The notes beneath the pieces are model-generated. The model did no database searches. It was not told the origin of the DNA and was given only the letters and a program-made list of their open reading frames with translations. A stretch of DNA of 27,116 nt from JBCAWW01 sp039024315 (GTDB taxonomy: Bacteria > Bacteroidota > Bacteroidia > J057): NCBI GenBank assembly GCA_039024315.1, contig JBCCQN010000112.1:1-27116 (forward strand), given 5' to 3'. The position numbers and the translations under genes are program-made. This document shows, piece by piece, positions 1 through 8,086 of the stretch; position 1 is the first letter of the stretch; each line of letters starts with the position of its first letter.

Positions 1-645
1 AGCACCAATGGACATTATCTCAGCGAGACCAAGGCCAAGGAAACGGTGGAGAGTGGGATTTCAGAAGTATTGATTTCTATCGATGGCACCACTCAAGAAA
101 CCTACCAATCTTATCGAGTAGGCGGAAATTTGGAAAAAGTGAAGCAAGGGGTTAAAAATTTGGTTGCAGCGAGGGAAGCGGCAGGAACTTTGCACCCTTA
201 TATTTTTATTCAATTTTTGGTAGTAGGCCCTAACGAACACCAAATTGAGGAAATCCAAGCCTTGGGCAAAGAGCTAGGGGTGGACAAAGTTGTATTTAAA
301 ACAGCCCAGATTTATGACTTTGAAAACGGTAGCCCTTTGATTCCGACCAAAAGCAAATACAGTCGTTACCGGCAAAACAAGGCGGGTAAGTATGAGATCA
401 AAAATACGCTGGAAAATCAATGCTGGAAGCTTTGGCACGGAGCAGAAGTTACTTGGGACGGAAAAGTACTACCTTGTTGCTTTGACAAAGACGCTCAATA
501 TGAGATGGGAAGCCTGCAGGATACTTCTTTTAAGGAGATTTGGCGCAGCAATAGCTACCAAGCTTTTCGCCAACGCTTGCTAAAGTCCCGCTCAGAAATC
601 GATATTTGTCAAAATTGTTCGGAAGGAACAAAAGTTTGGGGCTGA
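1..645 (+). CDS. Radical SAM/SPASM domain protein, 3' part (5' end outside window)
   Basis: The reading frame is open from base 1, so only the last 214 residues are present. The N-terminal CxxxCxxC cluster motif of radical SAM enzymes must lie upstream. Visible radical SAM core features are a TNG segment at the very start and a VLISIDG strand followed by TTQETYQSYR, the usual end of the TIM-barrel half. The C-terminal third fits a SPASM auxiliary Fe-S domain: a Cys, 17 residues, an adjacent Cys-Cys pair (LPCCFD), then a Cys-x2-Cys pair near the C-terminus, with the typical GSLQDTSFKEIWRSN sequence between. SPASM enzymes modify peptides, proteins or small molecules through 5'-deoxyadenosyl radical chemistry. 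The substrate cannot be told from this fragment, and no small precursor peptide is seen next to it. The next gene starts 10 bp downstream on the same strand, so co-transcription is likely. Confidence 0.88.
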   Translation, partial: STNGHYLSETKAKETVESGISEVLISIDGTTQETYQSYRVGGNLEKVKQGVKNLVAAREAAGTLHPYIFIQFLVVGPNEHQIEEIQALGKELGVDKVVFKTAQIYDFENGSPLIPTKSKYSRYRQNKAGKYEIKNTLENQCWKLWHGAEVTWDGKVLPCCFDKDAQYEMGSLQDTSFKEIWRSNSYQAFRQRLLKSRSEIDICQNCSEGTKVWG

Positions 646-655
646 CAAAAGGACT

Positions 656-2956
656 ATGGCAGAAACTACTAATGGGAAAAAATTTGGCACTGGCCCAGTG
701 TTTTTAACTTCTATCTGTACCATACTAGGTGCAATCTTATTTTTGCGCTTTGGATGGTCAGTAGGAAATGTGGGCTTGATGGCCACTTTGTTGATTGTAT
801 TGATTGGGCATTTGGTAACGATTCCCACCTCCTTGGCGATTGCAGAGATTGCCACCAATCAGCGAGTAGAAGGTGGCGGCGCTTATTATATCATTTCGCG
901 ATCCTTTGGGCTTAACATTGGTGGCTCTATCGGGATAGCCCTTTATTTGTCTCAAGCAATCAGTGTCGCCTTTTATGTGATTGCCTTTGCCCAATCAACA
1001 GGCCCCATTTTTGAATGGATAGAAGTAACCTTTGATACGGGGCCTATAGAGCATTTTGGTTTTAGATTGGTCAGTATTCCTACCATGATTTTGCTTTCGC
1101 TCTTAGTACTGTTGCGCGGAGCAAACACCGGTATGAATCTGCTGTATGTTGTAGCAGCAATTTTGGGGGTATCCCTATTGATGTTTTTCTTGGGCACGCC
1201 CGAGACTGATTACCAGATTGGCTGGGAGGATGCGCTTTACAATTTTTTCGAGCCAGCAAAATATACGACCGAAGAGCTTTCGGCCCTCGGCTTCGCCGAA
1301 CGCCCCCCCAAAGAAGAGTTCTTCTACGTATTTACCATCATTTTTCCGGCATTTACGGGTATCATCGCTGGTCTAGGCTTGTCAGGGGACTTAAAAGATC
1401 CCAGCAAGTCTATCCCGCTGGGAACACTCGCAGCCACACTAGTGGGCATGCTCGTTTACATTGCCGTGGCTTTTAAGTTAGCCTTGAGCCTTCCGGTAGA
1501 AGTACTGGCTAATAAAGATCGCTTGGTCATGAGTGAGATTGCCATTTGGGCGCCAATCATTCCGATTGGTTTGGCCGCCGCCGCTATTTCGTCTGCTTTG
1601 GGTTCGATATTGGTCGCTCCGCGAACGCTACAAGCTCTCGGCCAAGACGAGGTCATGCCCGCACCCAACGGCAATAAATGGCTGGCCGCGATCCGAACTA
1701 AAGATGGCGAACCAGTCAATAGCTCCATTATTACGGTTACCATCGCCTTTGTCTTTGTCTTTTTGGGAGATGTTGACGTAGTGGCTGAGATCATCGCCAT
1801 GTTTTTTATGGTGACTTATGGAGCTATTTGTTTGATTTCCTTCTTGGAGCACTTCTCGGCCAATCCAGCTTACCGCCCTTCCTTCAATAGTCGTTGGTAT
1901 TTCTCTCTTCCAGGAGCGATTCTCTGTATCTATTTGATGTTCAAAATGAATCTCCCCTATGCTATTATGTCCTTGGTCTTGATGGTAGGGATTTACTTTT
2001 TGTTGAGTCGTTATGACAATAAGCGAGGGGGCATGGTCTTTCTGTTCAAAGGAGTGATTTTTCAGATCAGTCGTCGTTTGAGAGTGACCTTGCAAAAAGC
2101 TGCTATTGAGCAACAAGAAGAAGACTATTGGGTACCTTCTATTGTCTGTATTTCGCAGGATTCCTTCCAAAGACTGGCTTCTTTTGATATGGTACGTTTT
2201 ATTTCTCACCGTTCGGGCTTTGGCACCTACATCCATTTGATCAAAGATTTCTTTAGCCACCAGACCGTAGCTCAATCCAAAAAAGTCTTGAAGCGATTGC
2301 TACAGCGCACGAAGGTCAGCCAAAGTAATGTCTATATCGATACGCTGATTAGTCCCTCCTATACCACGGCGGTAGCCCAAGTCTTACAACTCCCAGGTAT
2401 TTCGGGTCAGGACAATAATATGATCCTATTTGAGTTTTCGAGAATTAAACCAGCCCAACTAGCTGAGGTGGCTGACAATCATAGTTTGATTAAGGCTGCA
2501 GGTTTTGACGTTTGCGTATTGGCCACCAGCGAGAAGGGTTTTGGCTATAAGCGAGACCTTCACATTTGGTTAGGAAAGGAAGACTATGCCAACGGCAATC
2601 TGATGATTCTCTTGGCTTATATCATTTTAGGTCATCCTGAATGGCAGGGAGCAGAGATCAAGATATTTGCAGTACATTTGGAGTCTGAGCTCGAAGTGCA
2701 AAAAGCTAAACTCCTTACCCTCATTGAGGACGGACGATTAGCAATCTCCAAAAACAACGTAGAATTTATTCCGCTTACCAACAAAATGTCCGTAAAATCA
2801 ATTATTAATACAACCTCTGTTGATGCCGATTTGACCATCATTGGATTTTCAGACAAGGACGTAAAGCCCGAGAACTATCAAGAGGCCTTTACTGGCTATG
2901 ACGAACTGGGCAATACCCTCTTTATTAATACTAGTAGCGAGAAAGTTATTTCCTGA
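656..2956 (+). CDS. SLC12-type (Na-K-Cl cotransporter-like) APC-superfamily transporter
   Basis: This 766-residue inner-membrane protein belongs to the APC superfamily and most resembles cation-chloride cotransporters. The first 460 or so residues are a string of hydrophobic segments. Two family hallmarks are clear: GGGAYYIISRSFG at about residues 73-85, and FPAFTGIIAG...SGDLKDPSKSIPLGT at about 230-257, which parallels the FPA-TGI-AG-SGDL-DP signature of NKCC/KCC proteins. The last 300 residues are soluble and match the cytosolic C-terminal domain of SLC12 proteins, with a USP-like alpha/beta pattern. Annotation pipelines often call such proteins 'amino acid permease', and the transported ion or solute is not decidable here. 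The ATG at 656 follows a weak purine stretch (aaaagga). The stop overlaps the next start by one base (TGATG), which suggests translational coupling to the efflux genes. Confidence 0.87.
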   Translation: MAETTNGKKFGTGPVFLTSICTILGAILFLRFGWSVGNVGLMATLLIVLIGHLVTIPTSLAIAEIATNQRVEGGGAYYIISRSFGLNIGGSIGIALYLSQAISVAFYVIAFAQSTGPIFEWIEVTFDTGPIEHFGFRLVSIPTMILLSLLVLLRGANTGMNLLYVVAAILGVSLLMFFLGTPETDYQIGWEDALYNFFEPAKYTTEELSALGFAERPPKEEFFYVFTIIFPAFTGIIAGLGLSGDLKDPSKSIPLGTLAATLVGMLVYIAVAFKLALSLPVEVLANKDRLVMSEIAIWAPIIPIGLAAAAISSALGSILVAPRTLQALGQDEVMPAPNGNKWLAAIRTKDGEPVNSSIITVTIAFVFVFLGDVDVVAEIIAMFFMVTYGAICLISFLEHFSANPAYRPSFNSRWYFSLPGAILCIYLMFKMNLPYAIMSLVLMVGIYFLLSRYDNKRGGMVFLFKGVIFQISRRLRVTLQKAAIEQQEEDYWVPSIVCISQDSFQRLASFDMVRFISHRSGFGTYIHLIKDFFSHQTVAQSKKVLKRLLQRTKVSQSNVYIDTLISPSYTTAVAQVLQLPGISGQDNNMILFEFSRIKPAQLAEVADNHSLIKAAGFDVCVLATSEKGFGYKRDLHIWLGKEDYANGNLMILLAYIILGHPEWQGAEIKIFAVHLESELEVQKAKLLTLIEDGRLAISKNNVEFIPLTNKMSVKSIINTTSVDADLTIIGFSDKDVKPENYQEAFTGYDELGNTLFINTSSEKVIS

Positions 2957-3987
2957 TGCGCCTAATCCTTTTCTTTTGTAGTCTCATACTTCTAGTGATT
3001 AGCTGCCAATCACCGCCGCCAAAAAGTGAGTCAAGACTTAGCACACCACCTTTGGTGGAGACGGCAAAGGCCGAGTATCGCAATGTTAGCAGTCCCATCT
3101 CTAGGGCAGGCCGTTTGGTACCTGCTACGGAAGTAAAGCTTAGCTTCAAAAGCGGAGGCCTAATCTCCGAGATACTCGCGAAAGAAGGACAGAGTGTTCG
3201 CCGCGGTCAGACCTTAGCGAGACTAGCCAAGCAAGAAATTGAAGCGCAAGCTACACAAGCCAAACTGGCGCTTGAACAGCAAGAAAAGGACCTCAAACGC
3301 CTCCAAGCCCTCTATGCTGATACCGTCATCACCCTCGAACAGTTGGAAAAGGCAGAGGCCGGGGTGGAAAGTCGCAAAGCACAGATTGAGGCCATTGAAT
3401 TCAATATGAATCTCAGTACCATTGTAGCCCCCACAAATGGTAAGATATTGCGCCGCTTTGCGGAACCCAATGAATTAACCGGACCGGGAAGTCCGGTATT
3501 TTTGTTTTCACCCTCTCGCAATCAATGGCACTTAAATCTTCAACTTAGCGACAAAGAAGGCGTAAGAACTGCCATAGGTAATCGAGCCGAAATAAAATTT
3601 GATGCCTTTCCCGACCAAGCGTTCCCTGCAAGGGTCATAAAAATCAAACCTATCGCCAATCCTATCACTGGCACTTTCGAAATAGAAGTCCTCCTAGAGG
3701 AACTACCTAAAGGGGAGCTAGCTGCCGGCCTGATTGGTAATGCCACCTTATTTCCTGCCGATAGCGCCGCCTACTGGACCGTACCTGCAGACGCTTTAGT
3801 CACTAGTAGCGACAAACAAGCATATGTATTTGAATTACAGGGAGATAGCGTTCTGCAGCGCAGGCTTAAAATCAAACGATATCAACGAGATTATTTGCTC
3901 ATAGAAAGTGGCATTGAAGGGCCCATCGAAGTAGTAACGAGTGGAAAAGAATCTTTGCGTTCCGGTCAAAAAGTGCGGTTAAAATGA
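2956..3987 (+). CDS. RND efflux periplasmic adaptor (membrane fusion protein), lipoprotein
   Basis: This 343-residue HlyD/AcrA-type adaptor links an inner-membrane RND pump to an outer-membrane channel. The N-terminus is a lipoprotein signal peptide with lipobox VISC, so Cys17 should be acylated. Next come a biotinyl-lipoyl-like half (KLSFKSGGLISEILAKEG, with EGQSVRRGQ), an alpha-helical hairpin at about residues 83-140 rich in Ala, Glu, Gln and Lys, the second lipoyl half (IVAPTNGKI), and beta-barrel and membrane-proximal segments to the C-terminus. The start ATG overlaps the preceding TGA, and its own TGA overlaps the pump's ATG (ATGA), so the pair is almost certainly translationally coupled. 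The helical hairpin is short, which matters for which TolC-like partner could dock. No such partner is encoded nearby. Confidence 0.93.
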   Translation: MRLILFFCSLILLVISCQSPPPKSESRLSTPPLVETAKAEYRNVSSPISRAGRLVPATEVKLSFKSGGLISEILAKEGQSVRRGQTLARLAKQEIEAQATQAKLALEQQEKDLKRLQALYADTVITLEQLEKAEAGVESRKAQIEAIEFNMNLSTIVAPTNGKILRRFAEPNELTGPGSPVFLFSPSRNQWHLNLQLSDKEGVRTAIGNRAEIKFDAFPDQAFPARVIKIKPIANPITGTFEIEVLLEELPKGELAAGLIGNATLFPADSAAYWTVPADALVTSSDKQAYVFELQGDSVLQRRLKIKRYQRDYLLIESGIEGPIEVVTSGKESLRSGQKVRLK

Positions 3988-6900
3988 AACTCCCTGAGCT
4001 CTCCGTAAAATTTGCCCCTTTTACTGTGGTGGTCTCTATTGCCTTACTAGTGATGGGCTTGAGTGCTTTTTTTGCCTTACCACGCAAAGAGGATCCGATC
4101 ATTCTCGTACCAGGAGCTACTATTTTTGTAGTCTATCCCGGCGCTCAACCGGCTGATATGGAGCAATTGGTAGTCGAGCCCATTGAAGAAGCGGTCAACG
4201 AATTAGAAGACCTAGATTACATTCGATCTATCGCAGAAAATGGGATTGCGATTATCAGCGTAGAGTTTGAGTATGGCTTAGATGCGGACGAAAAGTATAA
4301 TGAGGTGGTGGAAAAGGTAAGCGGCATTCGCTCAAGCTTACCAAGTGGAGTGCTAGAACTCAACTTTCGCAAGCGTAGTAACATCAATACGGTGATGATG
4401 CAAGTAGGCTTGGTCTCCAGCACTGCCACAGATGCTGAACTCGAACAATATGGAGAAGGGCTGCAAAAACGCTTGCAACGCATAGAAGGTATCAAAACTG
4501 TCGATCTAAGGGCCACCCAAGCCCAACAAGTACTGATCCAAGCGGATTTAGACAGATTGGTACAATTGGGTATAACCCTCAATCAATTAGGGCAAGCCAT
4601 CCAAGGCAGTAACCTCAATCTCCCTGGGGGCTCGATCCGGATGGGCAAACGAGCTATCAGCCTAGAAACCAGTGGTGCCTTTCAGGACTTAGATCAAATC
4701 AGACAAACGGTTATCAGCAGCTATCAAGGTCAGGTAGTTTTATTAGGAGATGTAGCAGAGGTGAGCTTAGGTTATGAAGACCAACGATATTTTGCCCGTT
4801 ATAATGGAGAACCAGCAGTTTATGTAACTGTCGTGCAAAAAGAGAAAGCCAACATCTTTGGGGTTTCAGAGGAGATTGTTAGGGAAATTGGCGTGTACAG
4901 CCAGCAGCTTCCTTCCCATGTAAGGGTAGAAATTGCCTTTCAGCAGGCTGATATTGTGCAGGAGCGAATCAATGGTTTTTTGGGCAACCTCCTGCAGGGA
5001 ATCTTTCTGGTGGGCTTGGTTATTTTTATGGCTTTGGGCGTAAGAGCTTCGATTATTGTGATCATTGCCATTCCATTTTCAATTTTGATTGGATTGGCAG
5101 GAGTTTACCAATTGGGGTTTGGCTTACAGCAGATGACGATCTCAGCGCTGGTGGTAGCCTTGGGATTGCTAGTGGATAATTCTATTGCTATCGTTGAGAA
5201 TATCGAGCGATTTTTGCAGATGGGCTATAGCCGTAAGGAGGCAGCGATCGAAGGGACGAAACAGCTAGCTTGGCCGATCAGTAGTGCGACTTTAACTACG
5301 CTTTTAGCCTTTTTTCCGCTGGTAATGATGCCCGAAAAAGCAGGCGATTTCTTGAAATCTATGCCGATTACGGTGATGTTGACGCTGACGGCTTCGCTCT
5401 TACTGGCCTTGAGCCTCACCCCACTGATTTCTCGGCATTTCCTTCGTAAGGAACGCTCATACGTACCTCCTTTGGAGCGGATGGGCCACTATTTGGTCAA
5501 GGGGCCCTACAAACGTTTGTTGCAAAAAGTGCTGGCTCATCCTTGGTGGACGCTAGCTATTACCATCTTGGTATTTGCGGGCTCGGTAGCGATGATTCCG
5601 CTTGTGGGAGCAAGTTTCTTTCCCAAAGCAGAAAGACCTCAATTTTTGATCCGAGTAGAAGCAGAACGGGCCTCGCACATTAGCCATACGGATCAACTGG
5701 TACAGCAGGTGGAGAGCGTTCTGGCACAGCAAGATGAAGTAAAATCCTATGTCGGCAATATCGGCAAAGGCAATGCTAGAGTTTATTATAATGTTTTCGA
5801 AAATAGCTATGCCAGCAACTATGGAGATGTCTTGGTTCAACTACATCGCTATGAGGTAAGTGAATTTACAGCGCTCATCAATCGTTTAGAGGATGCCTTC
5901 GCACAGATCACTGGCGCCAAAATTACGATTGTGGTTTTTGAGCAAGGAATCGTAGCGACTACCCCGATTGAGGTTAGATTGACCGGAGATGATCTGAGCA
6001 AGCTGGAATTCTTAGCCAATGAAATCGAGCTCGTAATCAAAGACGTACCGGGCTTAATTGACCTAAAAAATCCCTTTGAGGCTTCTACTCCCCTGTTTCG
6101 CCTCAATATCAATCGCGAAAAGGCAGGTTTATTGGGCGTATCATTACCAGAGATAGACCAAACCGTCCGAACTTGTATCGCGGGTCGGGTGGTATCTCAA
6201 TACCGCGATGCCAATGGCAAGGCATACGATATCTTACTACGGCTACCTCAAGGCAAGGAGTTTGGTCCTGAAGCTTTAGCCCAAATATATGTGCCGACCG
6301 TGACGGGTCAATTCGTAGCGCTCAATCAACTTGCAGAGCTAGAGCTAAGCCGTTCTGCAGTGGAGATTGCCCATTATGATCTGGAGCGATACACTTCTTT
6401 GACAGCCGACTTTGATGAGGCCTACAATCTCAGTGAAGTGGTAGATGAAGTAGAACGGAGATTAGAAAACTACCCTTTTCCGCCCGGCTACGACTTCCGG
6501 ATGGCGGGCGAACGAGAGTTGAGAAACGAAACCTTTGGTGGGATGGGCGAAGCAGCCATTATTGCCGCTTTATTGATCCTAGGGGTCTTGGTCTTGCAGT
6601 TTCAGTCATTCCTGCAACCTTTGATTATCTTCTCGGCCATCCCTTTGGCAGCGATTGGTTCGATTTGGGCCTTATTTTTTATGGGGTTAGACTTTTCACT
6701 TACCGCTGTGGTAGGCTTGATCAGTTTGATCGGGATTGTGATCAATGATTCTATCGTCTTTGTAGATTTTGCCAATCAGGAGCGCAAAGCAGGCAAATCC
6801 ATTAAAGAGGCTTTAATGTCAGCTGGTAGCGTACGTTTTATGCCCATCATTTTGACCTCTCTGACCACGATTGGTGGCTTGATCCCGCTCACAATTTTAG

Positions 6901-7022
6901 GGGGAACTTTATGGGCACCGATGAGTACCGCGATGATAGGCGGACTTATTACGTCAACTGTTTTGATACTTTGTGTGGTGCCTGTATTATATTGGATGTT
7001 TACTCGTGACACAGAAAAATAA
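3984..7022 (+). CDS. RND-family efflux pump, inner-membrane permease subunit (AcrB-like)
   Basis: This 1012-residue protein has the full RND layout: TM1 at the N-terminus, a large periplasmic porter domain, TM2-6 (about 330-480), a second porter domain (about 545-850) and TM8-12. The PRKEDP motif after TM1 and YPGAQPADMEQLVVEPIEEAV are typical of hydrophobe/amphiphile exporters. TM4 reads GLLVDNSIAIVENIER (Asp398-Asn399) where AcrB has Asp407-Asp408. TM10 reads GIVINDSIVFVDF, placing Asn921 where AcrB has Lys940. Only one of the three classical proton-relay residues is therefore retained. That agrees with my impression of a Bacteroidota/Proteobacteria subclade that is poorly characterised. 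The gene is coupled to its adaptor by a 4-bp overlap. Its substrate is unknown, and no outer-membrane factor gene lies beside it. Confidence 0.94.
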   Translation: MKLPELSVKFAPFTVVVSIALLVMGLSAFFALPRKEDPIILVPGATIFVVYPGAQPADMEQLVVEPIEEAVNELEDLDYIRSIAENGIAIISVEFEYGLDADEKYNEVVEKVSGIRSSLPSGVLELNFRKRSNINTVMMQVGLVSSTATDAELEQYGEGLQKRLQRIEGIKTVDLRATQAQQVLIQADLDRLVQLGITLNQLGQAIQGSNLNLPGGSIRMGKRAISLETSGAFQDLDQIRQTVISSYQGQVVLLGDVAEVSLGYEDQRYFARYNGEPAVYVTVVQKEKANIFGVSEEIVREIGVYSQQLPSHVRVEIAFQQADIVQERINGFLGNLLQGIFLVGLVIFMALGVRASIIVIIAIPFSILIGLAGVYQLGFGLQQMTISALVVALGLLVDNSIAIVENIERFLQMGYSRKEAAIEGTKQLAWPISSATLTTLLAFFPLVMMPEKAGDFLKSMPITVMLTLTASLLLALSLTPLISRHFLRKERSYVPPLERMGHYLVKGPYKRLLQKVLAHPWWTLAITILVFAGSVAMIPLVGASFFPKAERPQFLIRVEAERASHISHTDQLVQQVESVLAQQDEVKSYVGNIGKGNARVYYNVFENSYASNYGDVLVQLHRYEVSEFTALINRLEDAFAQITGAKITIVVFEQGIVATTPIEVRLTGDDLSKLEFLANEIELVIKDVPGLIDLKNPFEASTPLFRLNINREKAGLLGVSLPEIDQTVRTCIAGRVVSQYRDANGKAYDILLRLPQGKEFGPEALAQIYVPTVTGQFVALNQLAELELSRSAVEIAHYDLERYTSLTADFDEAYNLSEVVDEVERRLENYPFPPGYDFRMAGERELRNETFGGMGEAAIIAALLILGVLVLQFQSFLQPLIIFSAIPLAAIGSIWALFFMGLDFSLTAVVGLISLIGIVINDSIVFVDFANQERKAGKSIKEALMSAGSVRFMPIILTSLTTIGGLIPLTILGGTLWAPMSTAMIGGLITSTVLILCVVPVLYWMFTRDTEK

Positions 7023-7023
7023 T

Positions 7024-7365
7024 ATGTCGAAACTCAGCCTCCCTCCCTTACCTTCTGCACCTGCCACCTTAGCTCAACTGCAGCAATACCAAGACGAAAT
7101 GTGCAAAGCAAGAGGCTGGGATAAGGCCAGTACCTTAGAAACTTTTTTGTTGTTTAGCGAGGAGTTTGGTGAACTCGCCAAAGCCATCCGCAACCGCTTG
7201 GCCCTGTATCAAGAAAAAAACAAAGCACCCAAGCCCGAAGAACTGGAAGGAGAGTTTGCCGATGTGCTGAGCTATTTGATGGAATTGGCCAATCACCTAA
7301 ATGTTGACCTTGAGAAAGCGTATAGGGACAAAGAAGAGATCAATGCCAAAAGAACTTGGGATTAG
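7024..7365 (+). CDS. MazG-like nucleotide pyrophosphohydrolase
   Basis: This 113-residue all-alpha NTP-PPase of the MazG/dUTPase type hydrolyses nucleoside triphosphates to monophosphate and pyrophosphate in the cytosol. The metal-binding signature is present: EEFGE at residues 46-50 (EExxE) and EFAD at 77-80 (ExxD), as in single-domain MazG-like proteins. I chose the ATG at 7024, one base after the stop of the pump gene, over an in-frame upstream start at 6973. The upstream extension would lie inside the pump's last transmembrane segment and looks like out-of-frame coding sequence. The single-base spacing places this house-cleaning enzyme in the transport operon, which is unexpected. It is probably the last gene, since an AT-rich hairpin straddles its stop codon. 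Confidence 0.85.
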   Translation: MSKLSLPPLPSAPATLAQLQQYQDEMCKARGWDKASTLETFLLFSEEFGELAKAIRNRLALYQEKNKAPKPEELEGEFADVLSYLMELANHLNVDLEKAYRDKEEINAKRTWD

Positions 7366-7380
7366 AATTTTCTAATCTTT
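7360..7380 (+). terminator. Possible weak terminator after the MazG-like gene
   Basis: A perfect 8-bp inverted repeat, GATTAGAA-tt-TTCTAATC (7360-7377), overlaps the TAG stop and is followed by TTT. The stem is A/T-rich and the T-run short, so termination is plausible but weak. Confidence 0.35.
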
Positions 7381-7453
7381 CAGTCAAAATGTAACTCCGG
7401 AAGATAAATTAGGTATCACAAGCAAAGTATTTTTCAGCATAAATAATCCTCCT

Positions 7454-8020
7454 ATGAAAACTAATTTTCCTCTCTTCCTCAGTTCTATTTTCATTTTTGT
7501 TTCTAGCTCTCTTTGGGCTCAAGTCCCAGATAATCCCAAAAAGCTAATCGGGAAATTAAGCCTTGATTATGCCCTTTTGGGTTCTGGCGACATGCATACC
7601 GTGCGCATGGAAAATGCCCTAGAATATAGAGTCAACCCTTACTTCACCCCCTCCGTTTCCTTAGGCATAGCCAAAAGCGACAGAGGGTTTTACATTAGTT
7701 CTTCGATGATCCAAGCCAATGCCAATCTTTTCTTTTCTCCGTTTAGAAACGATAAGCCCAATGATTTCCGCATTGGTGTCGGATTTGCAGGTATGCGAAT
7801 CTCAGATTTCTTGGAAAGCGCCCAATATTATGAAAACGGACAGTATAGCTACAGCGATTATGACTTTCGGCAGGAAAACACTTACGGATTCAATCTGATC
7901 CTTGAAAACAATTATCAAGTTAGCACGCATGTGCTTGTCGGTCTTAGATTAAATTATCAGCTTTTCGATAGTGGAGATCAACTTATCGGCGGTGGCATCA
8001 ATCTAGGCTTCCAAATATAA
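7454..8020 (+). CDS. Exported protein, probable small outer-membrane beta-barrel
   Basis: I do not recognise a named family for this 188-residue protein. The first 22 residues are a clear signal peptide (MKTNF, a hydrophobic stretch, then SLWAQ). The mature part alternates polar and hydrophobic residues in short strands, is rich in Tyr, Phe, Asn and Gly, and ends in GGGINLGFQI, a terminal aromatic/hydrophobic strand as in beta-barrel outer-membrane proteins. The 88-bp gap from the MazG-like gene holds a hairpin, so separate transcription is likely. Downstream there is only a terminator that serves the opposite strand. Function unknown. Confidence 0.78.
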   Translation: MKTNFPLFLSSIFIFVSSSLWAQVPDNPKKLIGKLSLDYALLGSGDMHTVRMENALEYRVNPYFTPSVSLGIAKSDRGFYISSSMIQANANLFFSPFRNDKPNDFRIGVGFAGMRISDFLESAQYYENGQYSYSDYDFRQENTYGFNLILENNYQVSTHVLVGLRLNYQLFDSGDQLIGGGINLGFQI

Positions 8021-8029
8021 CGGCCAAGC

Positions 8030-8068
8030 AAAAAAAAAGTCCCCCTCAGGCCTTAGCTTGAGAGGGAC
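8030..8068 (-). terminator. Rho-independent terminator of the Asp-box/T9SS protein gene
   Basis: The stem 8039-8048 / 8059-8068 (GTCCCCCTCA against TGAGAGGGAC, 9 of 10 pairs) has a 10-nt loop. Read on the minus strand it is followed by nine T residues (plus-strand A-run 8030-8038). It lies 18 bp beyond the minus-strand gene's stop. The plus-strand side has no T-run, so it probably acts mainly on the minus-strand gene. Confidence 0.85.
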
Positions 8069-8086
8069 TATACAATGTCGAATCCT

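Noticed and set aside
1..645. The partial radical SAM/SPASM enzyme as maturase (anSME) for the sulfatase
   Set aside because: The two genes are about 24 kb apart in different transcription units, and the visible Cys layout does not let me assign anSME. Nothing links them beyond both being possible.
1628..2275. Long antisense open frame (215 codons) opposite the SLC12-like gene
   Set aside because: It lies wholly inside a well-supported gene on the other strand, has an unusual Gln/His/Arg/Asp-rich composition, and has no recognisable domain or signal.
6973..7023. Upstream extension of the MazG-like protein into the RND pump gene
   Set aside because: The extra 17 residues come from the pump's last transmembrane codons read in another frame. 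The ATG one base after the pump stop is a better start.
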